Assembly: GCF_009389715.1 (NCBI RefSeq)
Contig: NC_052409.1
Span: 846,001 to 910,000 of the forward strand
Direction of reading: 5' to 3'
Source of the DNA: Phoenix dactylifera
Taxonomy: Eukaryota > Streptophyta > Magnoliopsida > Arecales > Arecaceae
Length of the DNA: 64,000 nt
Positions 1 through 18,700 of this stretch are shown here, one piece after another; position 1 is the first letter of the stretch, and each line of letters opens with the position of its first letter. Under the pieces are notes generated by a model, which saw nothing but the letters and a program-made list of their open reading frames with translations, ran no database searches and was not told the DNA's origin. The position numbers and the translations under genes were made by a program.

Positions 1-292
1 AGATGTAAGTCTAAATGGAGAATGATGCACATATTATAGCAGTCCTAGTACAGGGTAAGATGTGCGTGTGCACCTCTCCTTGGAAAATTCAAATCTCTTC
101 CATAATGCATTTTGATATTTATTTTTGGAGATCAATGTATCTCAGAATTTCTCCTCTGCTTTGTGCACTGTTTTGAGTAAGGGAAAAATCTTGATCTGAC
201 CTCAATCTGGAAATTCATATGCCTTTTGTCTTACACTCTCTTATTGCGTATGCAGAGCTACTTGATCTTCACTCTTTGAGGAGTTGACTAAA
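1..292 (+). promoter_or_regulatory. 5' leader of the cytochrome c1 gene with a probable 5'UTR intron
   Basis: A consensus splice donor (GTAAGT) sits at position 5 and a pyrimidine-rich acceptor ending in TGCAG at 251-255. This suggests a 5'UTR intron of about 250 nt, followed by a 37-nt untranslated exon piece just before the ATG at 293. The promoter itself lies outside the window. The sites are visible; use as an intron is inferred. Confidence 0.5.
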
Positions 293-2964
293 ATGGCTGC
301 AGGAAGAGCCATCCACCAGCTTTTGAGGAAGAGACCTCAATTTCAATCATCTGTAAGCATCCCATCTGCTTCCCCATTCCCTTCCTCCACCCAAGTACTT
401 AATCTTCATTACACAAATAGATGAAACTTGTTCTCTGAGCAGTAGGCGAAGAACAAAAATTACTGATGGCCTTTCCAGTTATTATATTCCTCTGGTTAAA
501 GGGAGTTCCATTTTCTAGTTTTGGTGGTGGTTTCTAGTCAAGTTGCATTAATTTTATTGTTTCCATTCTTTGTGCATTTAACTATCTATCGTTTATATGC
601 AGGCCCTGTTTTTGCTTCCATCTTATGTGTGTAAGCAAGATCAAGAAAGCGTTGGATCTGCTGGTGTGAAATCACTAAGAGCATTGGCATTCCTTGGAGC
701 AGGTGTTTCTGGTATATTGAGCATGGCTACTTTGGCATCTGCTGATGAAGCTGAGCATGGCCTACCATGTCCAATCTATCCTTGGCCTCATAAAGGCATT
801 CTTAGTTCCTATGACCATGCATCGTAAGTGGAGTACTATCTCTATATTTACTAAATTTTTTTTCTCATCTCTGTAAGATTCTTATATTTGCTATACTGAT
901 TTAATTATATATTACCTGAATTTGAATGAATTTATGCTTTGAGATCTGCTGCATCAACTTTGAAGAGATCTCTTGTTATCATTTAACGGCTAACCTGAGT
1001 AGCTTTGTAGCTTGGCTGCAAAAACGTTGTCCGTTTTAGATAACTAACATTTTGTTCATCTACACAATGAAAATAAGCAAAGCTGTATACTAGATTTAAT
1101 GTGGATGTACAATGATTGAAATACTAATTATAATGAACTTGAGCAGAATTCGGCGCGGTCACCAAGTTTACCAACAAGTTTGTGCTTCTTGCCATTCAAT
1201 GTCTCTGATTTCATATCGAGATCTTGTTGGTGTAGCATACACTGAAGAGGAGACAAAGGCTATGGCAGCTGAGGTTGAGGTGGTTGATGGGCCAAATGAT
1301 GAAGGTGAAATGTTCACACGTCCTGGTAAATTAAGTGATCGTTTCCCTCAGCCATATCCAAATGAACAAGCAGCAAGATTTGCCAACGGCGGAGCATATC
1401 CTCCAGACTTAAGCCTTATCACTAAGGTAGTATCGCTTAAAATTTTGGACTCAGATTTGCATCAGTGTCTGTCTGGTTCTTTTACTAATGTTCTTATGCA
1501 TATTCCTTCAGGCACGACACAATGGCCAAAACTATGTTTTTGCCCTACTCACAGGATATCGTGATCCTCCTGCAGGTGTTTTGGTAATGTTTTTTCTCTG
1601 TTCTTTAAGTATTTATTGCGACATTTTTTTCCATGTCCATCACAGTTCTTGTCTCACTTTGTTTGGATGATAATTCTGGCATATCTGATAAATTAAATGG
1701 AGCTATGGCTCAAATAAAAATTTTTCCTTGCACATTTAGTGTTAGGTTCCATGGGACTGAGTTTCAATACCAGCTGTCTTTTAACATAATGGGAGGAGCA
1801 ATTCCCTAAAACATTGCCATTCTCCCTCCATCTATACTCATTTCAAGTCTATGAAAATTTTGGAGAATTGCTCCCTGGTTGGTCGAGCTTAACTTGCCAT
1901 CACTAGTCACCCAAAAGCATCGAGAAAGGTCCAGCATATCTTTTTATATGATCAGCGGTCTCATTGTTGCTATGCCCTGCATCGTGTTGACTTGGTCTAG
2001 TATTTGCCTACCAATTAAACTTCTAGGTTTCATCATTGGCCCTTCTCATGTCTCAGGCTGTCTTTGCTGAGAAGAGCACAATCTTTTTAAGTGTTGGTGT
2101 AAGGTTGACAGTGACACCTGTGGTAAAAATTTCCACAATCTCTCGATTTCTTGACCTAGAGCTGTGGTCCATTGCGAATCCTATTTTGATGGGAAAAATG
2201 CTTGGATGATGATTTTATTTCCTACTGTTGATTGTTTGTTTTCTTCTGTTTTGCTGAAGCTGCATTATCTCTCTCCTGAACAATATTATTTCTGTTGTTG
2301 TCATGTTTATATCTATGTCATGCATAGTCATGGATGGTAAAGGGTTGTTCGCCCATGCCCTCTACCGTATGCAGCAAATATTCAAACGTTCTAATGAATG
2401 CTGCAGTGCCTGTTAATTGAGTGAATATGCTAACCAGCTTATCTGGACCTTTAGATTCGAGAAGGTCTGCACTACAATCCTTACTTTCCTGGTGGTGCAA
2501 TTGCAATGCCCAAAATGCTCATCGATGGTGCAATCGAGTATGAAGATGGCACTCCAGCAACTGAATCACAAGTAATATTCCTAACTTTTCATGTTTATAT
2601 TTCTCTGTAGTTGTCCCTCTAAAATGTAATGCTGCAAGTTCAAATAAATTATGGAACTTACTATTTCTTTTGTCATCGTTAGATGGGGAAGGATGTTGTG
2701 ACATTCTTATCATGGGCAGCAGAACCTGAAATGGAAGAGAGGAAACTGGTAATTGGGTTTTGTTGTAGCCTCTTTTACATTTCTGATGTTCATTTTCCAT
2801 CATTCAATCAAGGTGAACATTAAGCGTGTATTTTCCTTTTTATGTAGATGGGTTTCAAATGGATCTTTCTGCTGTCGCTTGCCCTTCTCCAAGCTGCGTA
2901 CTATCGGCGCCTGAGGTGGTCAGTTCTAAAGTCAAGGAAACTGATTGTTGATGTTGTCAACTGA
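293..2964 (+). CDS. CYC1: Cytochrome c1, haem protein of mitochondrial complex III
   Basis: Seven coding exons join in frame: 293-352, 603-823, 1147-1426, 1512-1583, 2455-2571, 2683-2748 and 2848-2964. They give 310 residues, the usual length for the plant protein. The start has a basic mitochondrial presequence ([14 protein letters not shown]) and a hydrophobic sorting segment before the mature domain. The haem-attachment motif CASCH is at about residues 106-110, and the axial methionine is probably in AIAMPKM (about 226-232). A C-terminal membrane anchor (about 273-292) is followed by a basic tail facing the matrix. In the family, this subunit passes electrons from the Rieske protein to cytochrome c in the inner membrane. 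Every junction is GT-AG and no internal stop is seen, so it looks functional. The 871-nt intron between exons 4 and 5 holds nothing I recognise. Confidence 0.96.
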
Positions 2965-4500
2965 TCAACTTCTTGGTTTATTTAACAATATATCAATGTG
3001 GAAGAAGGTAAATCAATAACGAGTTCCTGTGATGTACATTGCTGTGATTTAAAAACTGTCTAGGCAAGGCAATGATGATCATTGATGTCCCAGAACAGTT
3101 CTTTTGGAAGTGTGTAATCTAATCCAAAAACTTTATGCACTATTTCTAAATTAGCAGAGTTTTCATGCTATTTGGCTTTCAAATTTCAAATTTTCTGAAC
3201 ATATTACAATTGGTGAAATAAATTTCATCATGCTATGTCTATTTGGATTGCTAATTTTTGTGCAGAGACCTTCTGGTGTCTCAAGTTGTTCAGAGAAGTA
3301 TGGTAGGCTAACTACAACATTTGATCTAGGTTCAGGCTCTTGGTCACTTTATAATCCTCACAAAATTCAGATCTGCACTAGCCACATGGAAGATGAGATT
3401 GTTTTTTTCTTTTTTCTTTTTTTGCCAAAGGTTTCAAACACCTGGATTGGAAATTCAAACAATAGAAACTAAGCTATCAGCTGAAGAATAAGCCTGCCAA
3501 CAACCTTACGAACTAGGGCTGACCACCATAAATCAGTTGTTGGAATTCCTAAACCATCCCTTCCTTCGGCCTACAAACATGTTCCAAAAATTATATGGAG
3601 CTCACTGCCCGTGGTCTCGTGCCCCTACGGAAAGCATTGACTTATCCTGTTCAACCAAGAGATGAAACTAGCCCGAACAATGGCATTAGAAATAAAATGA
3701 ATTGGGGTAGGAGCATTATGGGGCTATGTATGTGTTTAGTCTCACATTGTCTATATATTGGATAAATTTTGAGTACTTATACGGGCCAAGAAATCTAAAT
3801 AATATTTTAGCTAACCTTATTGGATGAGGTTTGAGTCGTTATAATAATATCAAAGCAAACCCAACCCATGAGTCATATGGAGTATAGGATATTGTGACGC
3901 AAATCTATTTGGATGAATCATGGGCTGATCATGGTATTTATGATTGGAATTGAATAGATTTGGATCTTTAGTTTGATGAAAATACTAGAGCTTAAATGTG
4001 GAGAGTATTTGAGGACCAATACGGGCGTGCATTTAGTTTCACATCGACTATATACCGAGTAGATCTTCAGCACTTATGTAGGGCCAAAAAATCGAAATAG
4101 CAACTTCTTGGCTATTTTTTTCAAATATGGTTCCAGGTCATTACAAGCTTTGTACTAATTTAATCATGGTTAAACAACTTGTAATGGATATAGTTTTCCA
4201 TTTCCTTGAATCAAGATGACTCATGATGTGGAATCTAATAGGTTGAATGTCTTGAATAATGATTCTAGCACCTTTGAGAGGGATGCCAAGGTAACAACCA
4301 ACCAGTTCAATCTTTTAAATATGTAGCAGAGCAATAATGTTTTGAAGCATTGCGGGGTCAATATGTGGAATGAAGGGAATTGAGTATTAAGACAAGTTGA
4401 CGGCTTCGATCGTAAGCTATTGTAAGCTATAGTTCTGAATTAACTATCTTGAAAGTAAAGCAATCCTCATTGTTGGCTCTTGATAGCAATAAGCAGTCAG
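2965..4500. other. Intergenic region with a pair of degenerate direct repeats
   Basis: This stretch covers the 3' untranslated region of the cytochrome c1 gene and DNA up to the truncated uL14 copy. Two related blocks of about 70 bp (near 3725-3815 and 4020-4110) share a pattern of the form tttagt.tcacat.g.ctatata...acttat..gggcca, like decayed ends of a small retroelement. No open reading frame of substance is present. I found none of the missing 5' exons of uL14 here. Confidence 0.4.
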
Positions 4501-8599
<4,099 letters not shown>

Positions 8600-11026
8600 T
8601 GGTGAGGCTGGTAGCTACATCAATTATGTAGATTCTTGGCTTGATTGCTATGAAAAAAATTTAGGTTGAGGGAATTTGTTTAGCTCCCCTTGTTTTGACT
8701 CAGGTTTGATGGGGTGCCTTTCTTCAGTGATTTATTTGTTGATCCCAATTTTTCAAAAGTGATGTTTTTGATCTTTGTGAATTCTCTGAAGACTGTTGGG
8801 TTCAAGATTGTCTTTGTTCAATTTCTGTTGTGGATGGACTGGAAATGCCCTTTGTTTAATTTTTTTTTAATTGAATGGGTCGTTACCTACTTTTCTTGCA
8901 CGTCATACTAAGATCCCAAATTAATAAAATAAAGATAAAATAATGAAATAAAAAGTGCGGTCCTTACTATGCGATCCAAAATTAATAAAATAAATAAAAC
9001 TTCTGGTAAGCTCAAAAAAGATCATGGTCATCCAGTTTGAAATTGCATTTGGCCGGTGAGGGCATGAATACGTGTAAACGCATTCTTCAAGAGCGGAAAA
9101 ATCGGCAGCTAAGATGGTCTTTCGTTGTGGGGGTCAGCTGGCTGCCGAGATGACTTCGAAAGTATAGTGGGAGTGGCTGGCTCTTATTTTATTTCATCTT
9201 ATCTTTTAAAACTCTTGAGCAGGAGGAACCAGCCCATCTTAAGGCTTGCTGCAGTAGGAGGGCGGCCCGACATAGCAGTACAATGGGAAGCCATGTCATT
9301 CTTTTGCAAAACCGAAAATGAGATGATGAGATAGAGAAGAGAAAATATATCTTATTTAGTCTTGGATCTTCCTTCCGCTGAATCAATGTGATTTTTGAGT
9401 TCTTAAGAAAGAGGAGCGGCGAAAATCTTGTCCTGCTTTCGCAGGTTGCTCGAGCTTTTCCAACAACAAATAACATTTTTATACAACTCAAAAGAAGAGG
9501 CCTGATTCAAAATTGGGTCAACCACCCAGTTTGAATGGACCGGCTGGTTCTAGGCCGGTTTGTATTAGTTTTGGCTGGTTTGGTATTGTTTCGAAGCCGG
9601 AACTGAAAAATATAAGCAAACCGATCTGGTTTCGCACCGGATTAGCTCTGTACAGCCCGAACAAGATGATTCGGTCTGATTCAGCAGACCATAGATATGG
9701 TTATTAGTATAAACTATGGTCCTTTATGAATCCATTCCCTCCGGACAACGAGTTTTATGATAAGCATCCGGAGAGACGGAGGAGAGCGAAGCCGAAGTTG
9801 AGGACCATAGTTTTCTTCAAGCGAGCGGTCGTTCTATCTTTATAGGTTGCATGCCCAGGTTAGTCGGGGAGGTCATCAAGGAGGGCAAAGCCGAAGTTGA
9901 GGACGAAGATGCGAATGGTGATAGCGGAGGCGCCGGAGAGAGAGGCGCGTACTTCACCAACAAGATCTGGGATACCTTCGTTAATGTGCTCGAACGTTCA
10001 CAAATGCGGACGGAAGACACTTTTTTTCTTCCCTTTTTTTTTAAATGGGGTGGGAGGATCCACTGATAACCGTATGATTCTCTCGGTACCTTAACAGAAT
10101 TTTATCTTTCTTGTTTGCTTTTCCGTCGGAAAATGCCTTTTTTTTTTTTTTTTTTTAGGTAAAAAGCGGTTATTCATTCATATAAGTCTAACCTGAATAC
10201 ACCCAAAATGCTTTGCGAACGCAAATCCTGCATTGTTTTATCTTACTGTTCCTCACAATGGTTTGCCTGACATTGTGAGCACCTGTACCACGTGGCTTGG
10301 CCTCCCTTTTACTCCCCAAATAACCGAAAAAAAACCCTGTACCTGTACACTAAAAATATAGATAAATAAAAATGTTACAAAGCACTGGACACCGACATAA
10401 AAAGCATGGTCATTCAGATCCAATGAGTAGATAAAGGTATAGAAAATTCGACAAGGGCTGAATGATGTTCATTTTGAGCCTCAACACTTGCAACAGCAGA
10501 GCAGATCCCCCTAAATCCATCCCTCAAGTCCCCCAACAAATAGCCTCGAGATTCACGAGTTACCAATCAAGGAGACGGATTGTTACAAAAACATGATATA
10601 GACGACATGCAAAGGAAGATGAGCTCCTAACTCATCAAGAAATAATACTTGTGTCGTTGCAAAAACAGATTGATCTCCCCAACTTTCCACTCAGACACAA
10701 CATCATGCATCCAGAAGGCAACACTTAAACTAAACTAACCAAATGCATCTCCTGTATAGCGTTCAGAAAACCTGAAAACAATTTAAAGTGATTTTCAAAG
10801 TCAAAACTTAAACCATATATTACCAACTTTACTGCTGCCCTTCTACCCTTCCAAAATAAATTAGGAAAAACAGGAACAAGTCACAGGCGCCTCAATCTCT
10901 TGCGGCCAAGTAAATATGATTCAAAAAATGAGGATCACATTTTGTGAGCTAAGGACCAACCACAAGCATGCTGGAAAAAGAGGCCATGCTTCAACACCTT
11001 AAAAATACCTAGCAAACTCATGATAT
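8600..11026. other. Intergenic region between two convergent loci; no confident gene
   Basis: The left part is AT-rich. At about 9500-9700 there is a short run with repeated ccgg/ggtt motifs, and 9725-10065 is a more GC-balanced stretch with an open frame (Glu/Asp-rich) lacking any motif I recognise. A poly-T run at 10138-10158 could mark the tail of a minus-strand retroelement. The region 10300-11026 probably includes the 3' untranslated region of the minus-strand G3BP-like gene. Confidence 0.3.
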
Positions 11027-12739
11027 CTAAGCTGCAGCTTCTGATGAATGGTGTTGCCCATTCCTTGTAACTTGACTTCCCAATATGCCCCTTCCTTGGC
11101 GTGGACCTCGCTGATGGAATCCATTTCCCCTTGGCCTACCACTGTAGTCCCTGTCATTGTTGTCTGCTCCACCGTTCCTCCCAAAACTCCTGCCACCGAA
11201 CCGTCCCCTTGGAGGATCTGACTGGTATCCACCCCTACCCCTACCCCTTCCTGCCCAAAAAAGATAGAGCACAGCAAAAGAATCATCAAACCCATTAACT
11301 GAAATACAGAAATTTAAAAGCATCCGCTGCCTATATATATATATATAAATTTATGCAGCACACAATACTTCTTGCAAGACACAGCAAATATAGAATATTT
11401 ATCCCTAATCACCAATACATAAAATAGAATCCCTAATATTTGCAGTTCATTCTATGAAGATTTTGATTATTGCACTAACTTGCTGTATTTCAACATCTTG
11501 GTGGGCACAGCTTCACAAAATATACTTCATGATGAGAAAACAAATTTCACTGATACGAAATCTTAAGAAATTTCGTGGTATTGTCATCATGTTGAATTCA
11601 AGAAAAAACTGAAAAATTCAAAAAAGATGAAAGCGAACGCATCCATCATGTAAAATTATATTTTGGCGAAAAAAGATATCAAACTTGATGTCTCAGTCTC
11701 TCAGAGCTTAAATAATTGTCATTATAACACACTATGAGCTGGCACTAATAATGATAGCCTTTTTGGTTTTTTTACGCAATGAGAGCGAAATGGATCAGAT
11801 AAAGTAGTTACTTACTTCCACGGAACATGCCACTGTTAGGTCTCCGCTCCTCAACATATATTTGCCGCCCATTTAACTGTATTGGAGATGCCTGGATGAA
11901 GAGTGAAGTCAAAAGACAATGAACATGGACCTTTAGTCGGAAGACACATCCAAAAGAGATGATGGTGTACAATGGTCTCATGACAATAGGCCCAAGCAAC
12001 AAAAAAAAAAAAAAATAGTTGAATCATTGACATCTATGCTTCATATTTAATGAAAATGATGCCTATTATTTCTAACAAACAATATAGATTTTGAAAAAAC
12101 ATAAAAGAGAAAAAGAAAAATCAAGAACATTCATTCAGTAAGAGGTCCAAGCATACATATCAGACTCCTAACACCCAACAACCAAATGTGCAGTATCCCC
12201 AAATTATAGGAATCTTCACCAAGGCAATGATGTTAACTACAGAATATTCCCAGTAACCCTTTGATTGATTTGAATGCTCTGAAAATAACTATTTTTAGGT
12301 GATTCATGGCATGGTGCAAAATATCTGCAAGGCTTTCTGTTGGAAATCAATCCCAGGAATATTTTGAACTAGGTAAAAAGTATGAGGCTCCAATCCCATT
12401 ACAGATAGATGTGACCAACCTTAAGGGCATTCTGAACAGCCACAGCATCCTCAAATTCAACAAAGGCATAATAACCACCAGAATCCTGCAAACTCACATA
12501 AATGCAGTCAACTGGATGTTAGATTCCTTTCAAGGTAAGGCAGAAGTAGAGTAAATAAAGCAATCATCATGGACCTTGCGGCTCCTGACAGTAACACCAT
12601 CAGGCTTGAGTCTACCAAAGTTTCTGAATTCATTCTCAAGATCAGATGCAGATACAAAAGAGGGCAGGTTTCCAACATAAACAGATTTCTCTTCACCTGT
12701 GATGATGGACGTACAATAACATATCAAAATTTAATACCC

Positions 12740-12775
<36 letters not shown>

Positions 12776-15700
12776 AGCAATGACTATAGATACAAGTATT
12801 AAGGCCTTGAGGGAAACAGGACCTTCATCTTCTGGTGTAATAACTTCATCCACTATCTCTGAATTGGACTTCTCAGGTGCTGCTGACAAGGAATGATAGG
12901 ACTGCTGGGGAGTTGATTGTGGTGCTTGATGCCTGTCAGGAGCCACCATAGTAGTGTTGCTTAAAGAAGTCCGCTGAGATGCAGGGTTGCTAGGTTGGCC
13001 TTTTACAATTCGCAGCTGCCACCATCACATCACTATAAATGCTAAATATAAATGCTAAATGGTAAAGAGATGAAAGCAGAACCAATCCCGAGAAACAATA
13101 TAGAAATAACAGCAGCATGATGCAAGGAACGGAAAGTACAATAGAAGCATAGGTTTGCTTTCGTGGTTCTCCCACATGGTCCTCTGCAGGGGCAGGAGAA
13201 GGGTCCTGCGCAATGTTGATCGCATTTGGAAATGAAATAATGGGCTCCTTTGCAGGGGTATCATCTATTCGGTCATCATGCTCGCAGACTTGGTGCTGTG
13301 GCTCAATGACGCTGTAGTTATCGACTGTATCACTTTCTCCTGCCTGAACAGAAGCTACATATTCTGTGCTTTGAATTTCTCCACCCAACATGTAGTCAGA
13401 AACTGCCAAAGCCATCATTTTATAGTGTCAAAGAGATGGAATTGCAAATGACATGGTAAGGCCAAAAATTTGACAATGAGTAGTAACATGAAACAGCAGA
13501 AAACAATCTTATGAATTAACATAGGAGCAGATTCTGAATTTCTCACCAATATTGATATTAAAGACTCAATTTTCATGACTCGTGTGAATGTTGACTGCCA
13601 TGGATTTAAGTGACAGTGGACAAGGCATGGAAATGGAATGGGCTACACAATACATACCATGCCAGTTCCTTGTCCGCATATGGCAATGCCTCAACACTGG
13701 CTGTAAAAAGTACATAGCATGCTCCCATTCCAGCGCATGCAAAATGGTAGCACGGCATGGAGATACCATGCCAATGACAGGTCCAACAAGAGACACTTAA
13801 ATCCTCATTTATTGCATGTCAAAACTATTTCACTATTTCACTATAGGTTCTTATGCTCAATGCAAATTTATAAAAAATCTTGCAATAGAATAATGCCATC
13901 AGCCTAGAAAATTACCAGTTGATCAGAAATGCCCCAACTGAAAAACAGCCAGGTAGCTGCACAAACCTTACATAGGCTGAAGTTTATATGGAAAAGAAAA
14001 TCATATACAATTGATGAAAAATATATTTACAGTATTAATCTGTGAAAACTTTGATGATGTTCATTGCAAATTGACTCAGACAGTGCTAAGTACTAATAAA
14101 AAAAGCATAAATTAAGCACTTACTCCTGTTTAATCTGTTACAAACCAATTTGGGGGCATTCTGAGTACAAAACATATGAACCATTATAGTGAATGAATAA
14201 ATAAATAAATAATACCTATTGATATATGAAATAAGTGATAAAGCAAATATTTAACACATAAGTACAAAAAAGTAAGCACTGAAATTCAATTCAAAGAAGG
14301 ATTGAGAAGTATGACCCTCAAGCTTCAACCTGTTAAAGAGGAAAACCCTGCATAAATAGACTAAAGAAAAAGGATAGAACAAACTAACTACACTAAAGTG
14401 AACAGTCATATCATTTTATTGGTAGGTCAAAATTAGGTTGCTAGTGAATTGTTGAATTTTCAGTTCAATATTACAGGTTACACGAATAATGCACCCGCCG
14501 TCACATAGCAAACTAAAATAAGATAGAACCAAAAGTCAATAATGAAAACATGTTCTACCATGGAACTGTACCTGCCTCAGGAACTGAACTGGGCATATTT
14601 AAATTGTTCTCGTGATTGTTATGGGCTAATATGGTTGCTGGGTGCTGATGCAATTGTTCCTCATCAAGGTAGTGAAAGATGTCATCCAGAACAAAATATC
14701 CTTTTTCTTGTGGAGCAAGGAAAAATGTCTGAACAAATTTCCTTCTAGCATTATAGTCCCTAGTTTGTACAAAACCAGAAACCATCACGAGAACACCTCC
14801 ATTCCAAGAATTAAGAGAATGAGCTGTCTTGATCTCAATCCCAGTAAAATTCAGTGACATGATCAAAGAATGGATTTGCTGCAAAAGATATATGAGCAAT
14901 CAAATACAGTTACTGCTAGGTGAGGTTCTAACGTACACACCTACATGCATATAAGACGCACCACATATATATATACATATTTTTATGACCATATGCATGT
15001 ACATGCATGTGTCTATGTGAATACAGCATTGATCAAAGCAAACTCACACCACCCTAGACTTAAGGCTAAAATTGGGATGAAATGACCTATATATGCATGG
15101 AGGGGAAAAAATCAGATTTTGCTGACAGATGGATAGTTACATACAAGCCTGCAAGATGTTACAGATGATGCTAACATAATAAGTGCTAAAAAAAACTGTT
15201 TTTACATATTTACATAGACAGATTACATTAAAAAAAAAAAGAAGAAAAAACAGTAAAAGCAACAGTGACACTATCACGTAACTATTAGTGCAAGAACATA
15301 AAAATCTAGAGAACTGAGCTAATGCCCTAAGAATGTTATTAACTAGAATAAGCACATAATAAAGTATGCACATAAGAGGTTTTTTCGGAAAACATGAAGC
15401 ACCAAAATTAACAGTGGAGCTAGAAAGACATCTCCTAGTAGCATTCATAGGCATATGCAGCTCGGAGCATATGACCAATTTATGTGACATTGCGTTTCCA
15501 TATTTTTATGATAAAAGGTTCAAACAATACGTTCGGCTCTTATGAAACTCAATTCACATCTTCTCCTAAAAGAGTCTATCTCAAGATTGTCGGACTTTCA
15601 GCACCTGGGCACCTCATAAGACTAAAATATATGCAGAGATTAACCTAATCACCTGAGATGGTTAACCTATATACAAATCTCTTGCTCTCATAAATTATTG

Positions 15701-18700
15701 AGGAACAAAGCAATGCATGAATGAAATCCTTGATTACAAATCATGAATGGTGTGCGCGAGTGTATTGATTTAGCCATGTTATCTACCTCTTACATGTTCC
15801 ACCAAATGTAAGCATATATTTTGCATAAGGCCAATCATATTTCTGCAACCGAGTAGCCTATTTCAAGTTCTATGTTAATATGTGATAAACCAAGAACATA
15901 GAGTAGGAAGAATCCGGGTAACACCCATAATCAGAGTCTGATATTTCTAGCTTCACACTTTTCACAACGTTTAAATAATGGCTGTTGCATCAGGAAGTTT
16001 TGGCCAACAAAATTAAGTTAGATAGTTATCTTGGTCATCAGGATGACCTATATACTAAGCATTGTCAAAAGACTGGTGCTGTTTTCTACCTGTAATTTTT
16101 TTTAAAGTTGTTATTCTGCAATATCTGAACCAGAAATAACTATCCCATAGACCAAAGATCAGTTTAGGATACATTCTAATGCCAAAGTCATAAAGTCAAT
16201 GTACCTTAACAAACAAGTTAGCAGGTTATCTGGAAATTTCAAATCAGCAACACAGTGACCACAATTTAGAAAATCCGCAACTTATAGACATCATCTTCTA
16301 TTATGCTGAACTAGTTGACCACTCAGTCTCCCCAGATGTTCAATTTAACTACTTCAACCCAGAGACAACAGACAATTCCCTGTCTTTTTCAGAAGAGGGA
16401 AAGAAGATGAATTCTTGATATATTTCAATCAAGTTCACAAGCTCATTGGGCTGCCCCATAACTTGAGAATTAAGTTCTTGCTTTTGTCGATGGCATCTCT
16501 TCACATCTCAGCTATTGTGTTCCCAGTGCTTTGTCATCTCTCTTCTTGAAGCTGGAGATAGAGCTTCACAATCAAAACTATTTTAACAAAGATATCTTGA
16601 CCAGACCCGCCGTGACACCTCTTTAATGTTAAAAGAATTAGCATTATCAAATTTTGGTGATTGAGGGTAGGCCTTGGCGCAAAAGTAAGGTTGCTCCACT
16701 GTGCCATGCGTCACGGAGTTGGAACGCGGAAGCAACCTCTCAGCACACAGCGGTAGTACATTTGACCCTTCTCAGACTGTGAAATAGCAGGAACCTTGTG
16801 CACATGGATGCCTTTTTTTTTCTGATTATGGTGATTGTTCAACAAACTTGTGAAACACTTATAATTCTAGCATAATCAACCTCAACCTTCTTATACCTGC
16901 TACACTTATGCTATGTGTTTGCACATTCTTGGTCCAGAAAAGTCTGAACTATACAATTGCAACCCTTAATATTGAGTTATATGACATGGGCCTTATTGTC
17001 TTCTACAGGACAGAACCATCTACATATCCATCACTGTTTCAGAGGATACCAAAAGCTCTCAACAAATATTGAACCTAAAAGACCACACTTCAAAGTCGCT
17101 GAGCATTTAGTTGTGTTTTTTTTACCACAAAAGACAATTACGCATAGACTAGTTTCAAGTTTTCTTATGCAACTAACAACACGAGGATTTTTTATGAAAC
17201 TCTAACAAAAACCATGCATCTTTGTTTGTCTAACAAGAAAGTAGAGTATCACAAAGATATATTACTAGACACCTCCTTTACATCAACAACAACTTAAACT
17301 TTTCATGTTGCATTAGAGTTTTGATGTTAAAACTTGACGCCCAAAATCATTTCTACACAGACAACCTCGGTGAGGCAACAAGGTTTGATCATTATCCTGA
17401 TACAATTATTAAAACTATATCAAACTAAGTTTGCTACTTTTTCATTTAACTTATATTAGAGCATACATAATTTACATGAGCACATCTTGCATACCACAAT
17501 TGCAAAATTTACTGCATTTTGGTTTGCATTTGATGTGATTCCAAGGACAAGACAATTGAACTCTAACTAAAACCTGATTTGATTTCATATCTGTTGTACA
17601 CACAAGTAAAGAAGTAAACATTAATAACAAAACAGAAAGTATTTAAAGAGCTTACACCCTAGACATCATAGGAAAGTTTACGAGGTTGATGTGTCTGGCT
17701 CAAGTATAGTCACATTCAATGCAATAAAAATACTACAGATTTTTCCCATTCCATCTTTCCATTTATATTAATCCACATAGCCCACCTAAGGAAACACCCA
17801 AGCAACTTCGAAATCCTAAAATATTAAATTTAGAAATTCCCTAACTTAAGCCTATGACAACATTTGACATGCTGAGGCCATGCGCTCATAATGGATTCTT
17901 GATGACCATAAACTCTGGTATTAAATAACAACATTCATTTACCAAATTAGAAAGCATTAAATTAGTTTTTAATTGAAAAAGTATTCCTAAAATACAAAAT
18001 CTGGCATATAGTTGTTGTCATACAAATAGCCGAGCTGAGCCGAGTCAAGTACTCGGCTGCTTGGGCATGGCATAGTATACAAAAGAGTTACTTAAGCTTG
18101 GGTCGAACTCAGGCCAAACTTAAGGTCAGCTATTCAAGCTTGGCTTATATAAACCGAGCTTCTTACAAAGGTGAGCTAAGCTTCCCTTTAGTACTTTCCA
18201 AACCTCTAATTTTCAAGCGTAGCTTATTTATGAGCTTTAAAATCTGTTTGAGCCTAACTCATTTATTAACTAAGCCAAGTGTAAACAAGCCTATTATGAA
18301 GTTGATCCCAAGATATTCGCAAATAGCTCAAATCATGTGTGTCCATGTCTTGTTCCACTTTGGTGGGAGTTTCCAGAAAAATTAGAACAGGGAAGCCAAT
18401 GTCCTTCTTTCAAGAAACTAACTCCAAAACCTGAAATGCTAAAGGACAAAATCTTGCAGGAACTAGGCTCCCGACGGATGAGAGTTCAAGATGGACATCG
18501 CAAGAGGGGGGCAGAGAGGGACGGAAGGAGATAATTCTTAACTAAAGGTTCTCCTTGACAATCTTAATAGAACCACCTCCATTTTTAGTGTATCATAACA
18601 TTTTATTTGTGTTCTTCTAGGAAAAGAGTAACTCTAGCAAAAGAGAGGTTTATTTATAAATATCCATAAATTGAATTCGTAGCCACTTACCAATTTGACC

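Noticed and set aside
9851-10094. Glu/Asp-rich ORF near a poly-T run
   Set aside because: No motif, overlapping open frames on both strands, and no splice partner; possibly a decayed retroelement but not provable.
16664-16828. tRNA gene
   Set aside because: A-box- and B-box-like sequences are present, but no cloverleaf can be drawn, and target duplications show it is a SINE.
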